Source: Nitrosopumilaceae archaeon (lineage in GTDB: Archaea; Thermoproteota; Nitrososphaeria; Nitrososphaerales; Nitrosopumilaceae). From it: 42,874 bases of DNA. The first letter of the stretch is position 1; each line of letters starts with the position of its first letter. A program made the translations under genes and the position numbers. The stretch is taken from the NCBI GenBank assembly GCA_900620265.3, contig UYNY03000006.1, positions 1 to 42,874 on the forward strand. Reading direction: 5' to 3'. The notes under the pieces are model-generated. The model was not told the origin of the DNA. It worked only from the letters and a program-made list of their open reading frames with translations, and did not search any database. Below, one piece after another: positions 39,454 through 42,874 of this stretch.

Positions 39454-39723
39454 GTCGTACTCGGGCTTCCAGATCCGGACGCCGGACGGCGCCACTATGA
39501 TCCTCTCCTCGCCGAGCCTGGCGATGTCGGCGCCCGACGACTTTGCGATCCCGTACAGGTCCTCGACCACCTTTCGCAGCTGCGCCACGTCCTTCTGGGC
39601 CAGCGGGGTGACCCTCAGTATCAGGATCATCCCCTTCTTGATGTCCTCCCGGATCGAGTGGACGTCGCTCGGATCCCGTATCGTCATGGCCTTGAGGTAC
39701 GTCGGGCTCTCCTGCCTCTGCAT
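39445..39723 (-). CDS. sepF: SepF-like cell-division protein
   Basis: A 92-residue protein matching the SepF/DUF552 core: SIREDIKKGMILILRVTPLA, QLRKVVEDLYGIAKSSGADI, ARLGEERIIVAPSGVRIW. Archaeal SepF anchors FtsZ to the membrane through a short N-terminal amphipathic helix (here MQRQESPTYLKAM, only weakly amphipathic). Thaumarchaea are known to use the Cdv system alongside FtsZ, so its precise role is uncertain. ATG 39723 lies about 28 nt from CACTAATACTC (39746-39756). Confidence 0.9.
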   Translation of the reverse strand: MQRQESPTYLKAMTIRDPSDVHSIREDIKKGMILILRVTPLAQKDVAQLRKVVEDLYGIAKSSGADIARLGEERIIVAPSGVRIWKPEYDLK

Positions 39724-39768
39724 GCCCCGGGGGGCGCAACGCCTACACTAATACTCTTTCCCCGCCGG

Positions 39769-40761
39769 TCACGCCTGTATCCGGAGCCCCTCGTAGGAGG
39801 ACGCCCCCGCGCGCCCCACCACCTCCTCGCCGGACTCGGCGCCCCTGTAGGCGACGGCCCCCTCCCCCGGCGAGTCCGAGTACCTGAGGGTTATCGAGGC
39901 GGCAAGGCGCACGTGCCGCGCCGCCGTCCCGCCGCGGAGCACCGAGACGGGGCCCACGTGGTCGCGCGCCTCGAGCAAAATGTCGGCCGGGAGCGCCAGC
40001 GCCGATATCACCCCGTTCTCGTCCCTGTCGCGCCCCACCACCAGCTTTGTGGATTCGTCCATGCGGAAGTGGCGCCCCACCTTTAGCAGGTCGATGTCGT
40101 TGATGCTCGGCGTCCCCGTGTGCTCGAAGAGGTCGGCCGTCTTTGCGCCAAAGTTCCTGTCGGTGAGCAGGCAGCCGCCGCCGGCGCTCGGCGGGTCCGG
40201 TATGCCGTACTCGGACGCCATGCGCAGCTGGCTCCTCCTTGACCTGCCGCGGATCATCCCCATGTCCTCCCTCCGTATCAGGCCGTCCCTCTCGGGGTCC
40301 GTCGCCGGCAGCAGCCCGGCCGAGAGCGGCCTCACTATCCTGCCCTCGAGCCCCGACTCCTTTTCTATCGTGCGCAGCGCCGGCCCGTGCTGGCTCATCG
40401 GGCGCTGCCCGAGCACCTCGCCGGATATGACGAACTCCGCGCCGATCTCCTCCATGTGCTTTTTTGCCTCCCTGAACATCATCGCCCGGCAGTCGATGCA
40501 CGGGTTGAACCCGGCGCCCCTGCCGTGCTTTGGCTTCTTTAGCATCTCGACATAGTCGGCGCCGAGGTAGACCGTCTTGAGGTCCACGCCGAGCTCGTCG
40601 GCGCGCTCGCGTATCTCAAAGCCGCACCCCCTCCCGCAGTCAAAGTCGCAGAAGGGCGTCTTGATGGCCACCGCCGACACCTCGAACCCGCGCTCCTTCA
40701 TCATGCGGATCGCCAGCTGGCTGTCAAGGCCCCCGGACAGCAGCGCCACCACCTTCTTCAT
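39769..40761 (-). CDS. PP-loop ATPase, ThiI/MnmA-like tRNA sulfur-insertion protein
   Basis: A 330-residue protein. The N-terminal PP-loop VVALLSGGLDSQLAIRMM adenylates its target; a Cys-rich TPFCDFDCGRGCGFEI and PCIDCRAMMFREA (CxxC) likely hold a metal or Fe-S cluster and a sulfur-carrying Cys. EFVISGEVLGQRPMSQH and SAGGGCLLTDRNFG are typical of the archaeal/Thermotoga family often labelled predicted tRNA 2- or 4-thiouridine synthase. Exact nucleotide and position are unknown. ATG 40761 is chosen because CATATAGAA (40783-40791) is 26 nt upstream on its strand; it diverges from the M24 peptidase gene. Confidence 0.88.
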   Translation of the reverse strand: MKKVVALLSGGLDSQLAIRMMKERGFEVSAVAIKTPFCDFDCGRGCGFEIRERADELGVDLKTVYLGADYVEMLKKPKHGRGAGFNPCIDCRAMMFREAKKHMEEIGAEFVISGEVLGQRPMSQHGPALRTIEKESGLEGRIVRPLSAGLLPATDPERDGLIRREDMGMIRGRSRRSQLRMASEYGIPDPPSAGGGCLLTDRNFGAKTADLFEHTGTPSINDIDLLKVGRHFRMDESTKLVVGRDRDENGVISALALPADILLEARDHVGPVSVLRGGTAARHVRLAASITLRYSDSPGEGAVAYRGAESGEEVVGRAGASSYEGLRIQA

Positions 40762-40782
40762 GGGGCGGCCCCCCGGGATCCC

Positions 40783-40808
40783 CATATAGAAACTTTGCAC
40801 ACATATTG
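40783..40808. promoter_or_regulatory. Divergent promoters of the PP-loop ATPase and M24 peptidase genes
   Basis: CATATAGAA (40783-40791) is 26 nt from the minus-strand ATG 40761; CACATATTGC (40799-40808) is 26 nt from the plus-strand GTG 40830. Confidence 0.6.
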
Positions 40809-40829
40809 CGGGGGCCCCCGGGGCCACCC

Positions 40830-41885
40830 GTGGACGGACGCAAGAGGCGCCTGCTCGGGCGTGCCAAAAGGGCCGGGTTCGGGGGCCTGGCGGCGCTCGA
40901 GCCTGAGAACCTCTTTTACATGACCGGGTTCTGGGGCGAGGCGGCCGGCCTGCTCACGCCCGAAAAGTCCCTCATCATCGCGCCGGGGCTCGAGGTCCCG
41001 AGGGCGAGGGCCGAGGCGCCCGGGTTCGAGGTGGTAGAGGCGCCGCGCGGCTCGGGGGTAGTGCCGGCCCTTGCCAGGGCGGCCGCCGGGGCCCGCCTCT
41101 GCACCGACTGCCGCGGCCACGCCGATCTTGCCGCCCTGAGGAGGAGGTCGCCTGGCGCGGCGTACCTCCCGGCCCCGTTCGAGGAGTGCCGCGTGGTAAA
41201 GGACGCCGGCGAGGCGCGCGCAATATCGGCCGCGTCGCGCCTGGTCGACGAGCTGTTCGGGGACTGCGCGGGGCTCCTGCGCGAGGGCGGGCGCGAGTCA
41301 GAGCTGCAGTCGGAGCTGATGGCGCGCGCGGCCGCGCTCGGGCTGCACGACACCGGGTACCGCCACACGCTCAACCCGCTCATCGTCGCCGGCGGGCCCA
41401 ACGGGGCGCTGCCGCACGCGCAGCCGGGGCCGCGCAGGTTCAGGAGGGGCGACATGGTGGTTGTGGACATAACCCTGAGGCGCGCCGGCTATATCTCTGA
41501 CGCGACGAGGACGTTCGCCGTCGGCAGGGCGCCGCGCGAGGCGGCCGAGTCGTACGCGGTTGTGAAAGAGTCGCAGCGCGCCGGGCTGCGCGCGGCGCGC
41601 GCCGGCGCGTCCTGCTCGTCCGTCGACGCCGCCTGCAGGGGAGTGATAGAGGAGTCGGGGCGCGGCCCGCTCTTCATACACTCGACCGGCCACGGCGTCG
41701 GGCTCGAGGTGCACGAGGCGCCCGCGATATCTCCGGGCGCGCGCGGCCGCCTGCAAAGGAACATGGCGATCACCGTCGAGCCGGGCGTCTATGTCGAGGG
41801 GAGCTACGGGATCAGGATAGAGGATACCGTGCTGGTCGGCTCGCGCCCGCTCCACAGGTTCACAAAGGACCTGGTCGAGGTCTAG
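40830..41885 (+). CDS. M24-family Xaa-Pro peptidase
   Basis: A 351-residue metallopeptidase of the pita-bread fold, which cleaves X-Pro dipeptides or N-terminal X-Pro bonds. The N-terminal creatinase-like domain (about 1-115) is followed by the catalytic domain with all five metal ligands: Asp in MVVVDITLRR, Asp in GYISDATRTF, His in STGHGVGLEVHE, Glu in NMAITVEPGVYVEG and Glu in GIRIEDTVLV; NPLIVAGGPNGALPHAQPG gives the substrate His. GTG 40830 is chosen from the TATA box 26 nt upstream. Its stop shares CTAG with the convergent methyltransferase gene. Confidence 0.93.
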   Translation: MDGRKRRLLGRAKRAGFGGLAALEPENLFYMTGFWGEAAGLLTPEKSLIIAPGLEVPRARAEAPGFEVVEAPRGSGVVPALARAAAGARLCTDCRGHADLAALRRRSPGAAYLPAPFEECRVVKDAGEARAISAASRLVDELFGDCAGLLREGGRESELQSELMARAAALGLHDTGYRHTLNPLIVAGGPNGALPHAQPGPRRFRRGDMVVVDITLRRAGYISDATRTFAVGRAPREAAESYAVVKESQRAGLRAARAGASCSSVDAACRGVIEESGRGPLFIHSTGHGVGLEVHEAPAISPGARGRLQRNMAITVEPGVYVEGSYGIRIEDTVLVGSRPLHRFTKDLVEV

Positions 41886-42709
41886 CGGCGCGCCGAGAGC
41901 ACCAGCACCTGCCACGGGAAGGTTATCCTGCCGCCCCTCGTGTACGGGGCGGTCCCCTCCCGCACCCTCTTCCTGAGCTCGGCGACGGCGGGCCGCCCCG
42001 CCCCCCGGAGCGCCTCCCTGATCCTGGCCGGCGCGTTCCTCGTGTACCTGCGCCAGTACTGCTCGAACGTGCCCGGGCTGTACCTGAAGACGTGCTCCCT
42101 GACCACTACGCGCGAGAACCCGGCCCCCCTCACGGCGGCGGCCAGGGCGCCCCGCGTCCCGTACCTGTCAAGCCTCGGCGCACCGGGCCTCGCGATCCCG
42201 GGGATCAGCTCGGCGGCGGGCCCCAGAAAGCTCGTATAGAACGGCGTGTCGGCGCCGTGGACGGCGATACCGAGGCGCCCGCCCGGCGCCATGTGCCGCC
42301 TCATGCGCCGCAGCGCCCGCCGCGCGTCAGGAAAGAAGAAGAGCGCGTACTGGCACGTGACGGCGTCGAATCTGGCGCCGAGCCGGACGTTCTCCGCGTC
42401 ATAGATTGCAAACGAGACGTTCGGGGCGCGGCACGCCCTGGCAGCTATGCGCAGGGCGCCGGCCGACGCGTCGACGCCGAGCACAGAGCCGCCCGGGCCG
42501 GCAGCCCTTGCCGCCTCGCACGTGACGGCGCCCGTCCCGCACGCCACGTCCAGCACGCGGTCGCCCGCGCCTATCCTGGCCGCGCGCACCACCAGCGGCG
42601 TGCTCTGGAACGGGCCCGTCCTGGCGCCGGCCCACCTCCTGTGGTACCTTGGCGCCGCCTCGTCCCACGAGGCCATCTCCGATATCTTGTACGCGGCGCC
42701 CCCCTGCAT
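41882..42709 (-). CDS. SAM-dependent class I methyltransferase (UbiE-like)
   Basis: A 275-residue methyltransferase. Motif I is GDRVLDVACGTGAVTCEAAR (about 49-68), motif II SVLGVDASAGALRIA, and FDAVTCQYALFFFPDARRAL and RHMAPGGRLGIAVHG follow, as in UbiE/Coq5 or MenG-like enzymes. The substrate is unknown; quinone or other small-molecule methylation is possible. ATG 42709 fits GTATTAAC (42733-42740) about 27 nt upstream; ATG 42676 is an alternative. The TATA box overlaps the stop of the next gene. Confidence 0.88.
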   Translation of the reverse strand: MQGGAAYKISEMASWDEAAPRYHRRWAGARTGPFQSTPLVVRAARIGAGDRVLDVACGTGAVTCEAARAAGPGGSVLGVDASAGALRIAARACRAPNVSFAIYDAENVRLGARFDAVTCQYALFFFPDARRALRRMRRHMAPGGRLGIAVHGADTPFYTSFLGPAAELIPGIARPGAPRLDRYGTRGALAAAVRGAGFSRVVVREHVFRYSPGTFEQYWRRYTRNAPARIREALRGAGRPAVAELRKRVREGTAPYTRGGRITFPWQVLVLSARR

Positions 42710-42735
42710 CAGGGTCGGGCCGGGCGCGCCCCGTA

Positions 42736-42874
42736 TTAACCTGTCAGGCGCCCCATCCGGCGCGTGATCCCGCCGACTATGAACTCGGCCACCTCGTCCA
42801 TCCCCGCCACGCCAGAGTCCTCCGTCCCGCCGGCGTCGACCAGCAGCACCCTGCCCCTGGTCCTCTGCCCCGAG
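42736..42874 (-). CDS. C-terminal end of an unidentified gene (cut by window edge)
   Basis: An open frame enters from the right edge and stops at TAA 42736-42738. The last 45 residues include RGRVLLVDAGGTEDSGVAGM, DEVAEFIVGGITRR and MGRLTG. The frame looks coding (Val/Asp/Gly pattern with a VLLVDAGGT strand-turn), but too little is visible to name it. Confidence 0.5.
   Translation of the reverse strand, partial: SGQRTRGRVLLVDAGGTEDSGVAGMDEVAEFIVGGITRRMGRLTG

Overview
The window looks like a GC-rich marine thaumarchaeon (Nitrososphaerota), most like Cenarchaeum symbiosum. This is my inference from content; I had no database. The evidence is archaeal hallmark genes (G1P dehydrogenase for archaeal lipids, aCPSF1 ribonuclease, proteasome beta, NadM, archaeal-type TyrRS, SepF, an MtrA-like protein), tRNA genes with encoded CCA (one apparently carrying a D-loop intron), and promoters with a TATA box about 26-28 nt upstream of ATG, GTG or TTG starts, as expected for leaderless archaeal transcripts. 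That spacing was used to choose many starts.

Layout. 1-620: AT-richer DNA with a frameshifted GNAT acetyltransferase. 621-998: GC-rich gap. 999-6266: a secreted two-repeat protein, cobJ, tyrS, a Panacea-like/UPF0175-like regulator broken by an 11-bp tandem duplication, a membrane protein, an MtrA-like protein and a dUTPase-like pyrophosphatase. 6598-24555: one giant gene (up to 5,985 codons) with a signal sequence, an S8 subtilase-like domain whose catalytic Asp position reads Glu, dozens of Ig-like repeats each with a Cys pair, and a unique C-terminal domain. Its 18.3-21.1 kb part is a recent tandem amplification with a 425-bp exact duplication.

24552-29729: PfkB kinase, small membrane-anchored and zinc-binding proteins, a secreted membrane-anchored protein, cyclophilin, a small HTH protein, a coiled-coil membrane protein, an FMN reductase and a 34-residue Cys-rich microprotein abutting it. 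29730-31490: an AT-rich island with a Panacea-like protein and a PIN-domain protein (probable toxin-antitoxin pair), beside an orphan tRNA 3' half. 31789-32040: divergent tRNA-Arg(CCU) and tRNA-Val(GAC). 32045-42874: dense housekeeping block: LEA-like protein, CopD-like protein, NadM, class V aminotransferase, His-rich FKBP isomerase, G1P dehydrogenase, proteasome beta, aCPSF1, SepF, PP-loop tRNA-modification protein, M24 peptidase, methyltransferase and a gene cut by the window end.

Genes are packed tightly. Convergent neighbours often overlap, three times by sharing CTAG as both stop codons, and divergent neighbours share very short promoter regions. The most unusual items are the giant subtilase/Ig protein with its fresh repeat amplification, the two Panacea-like loci (one intact with PIN, one broken), the D-loop insertion in tRNA-Arg, and the microprotein coupled to the FMN reductase.
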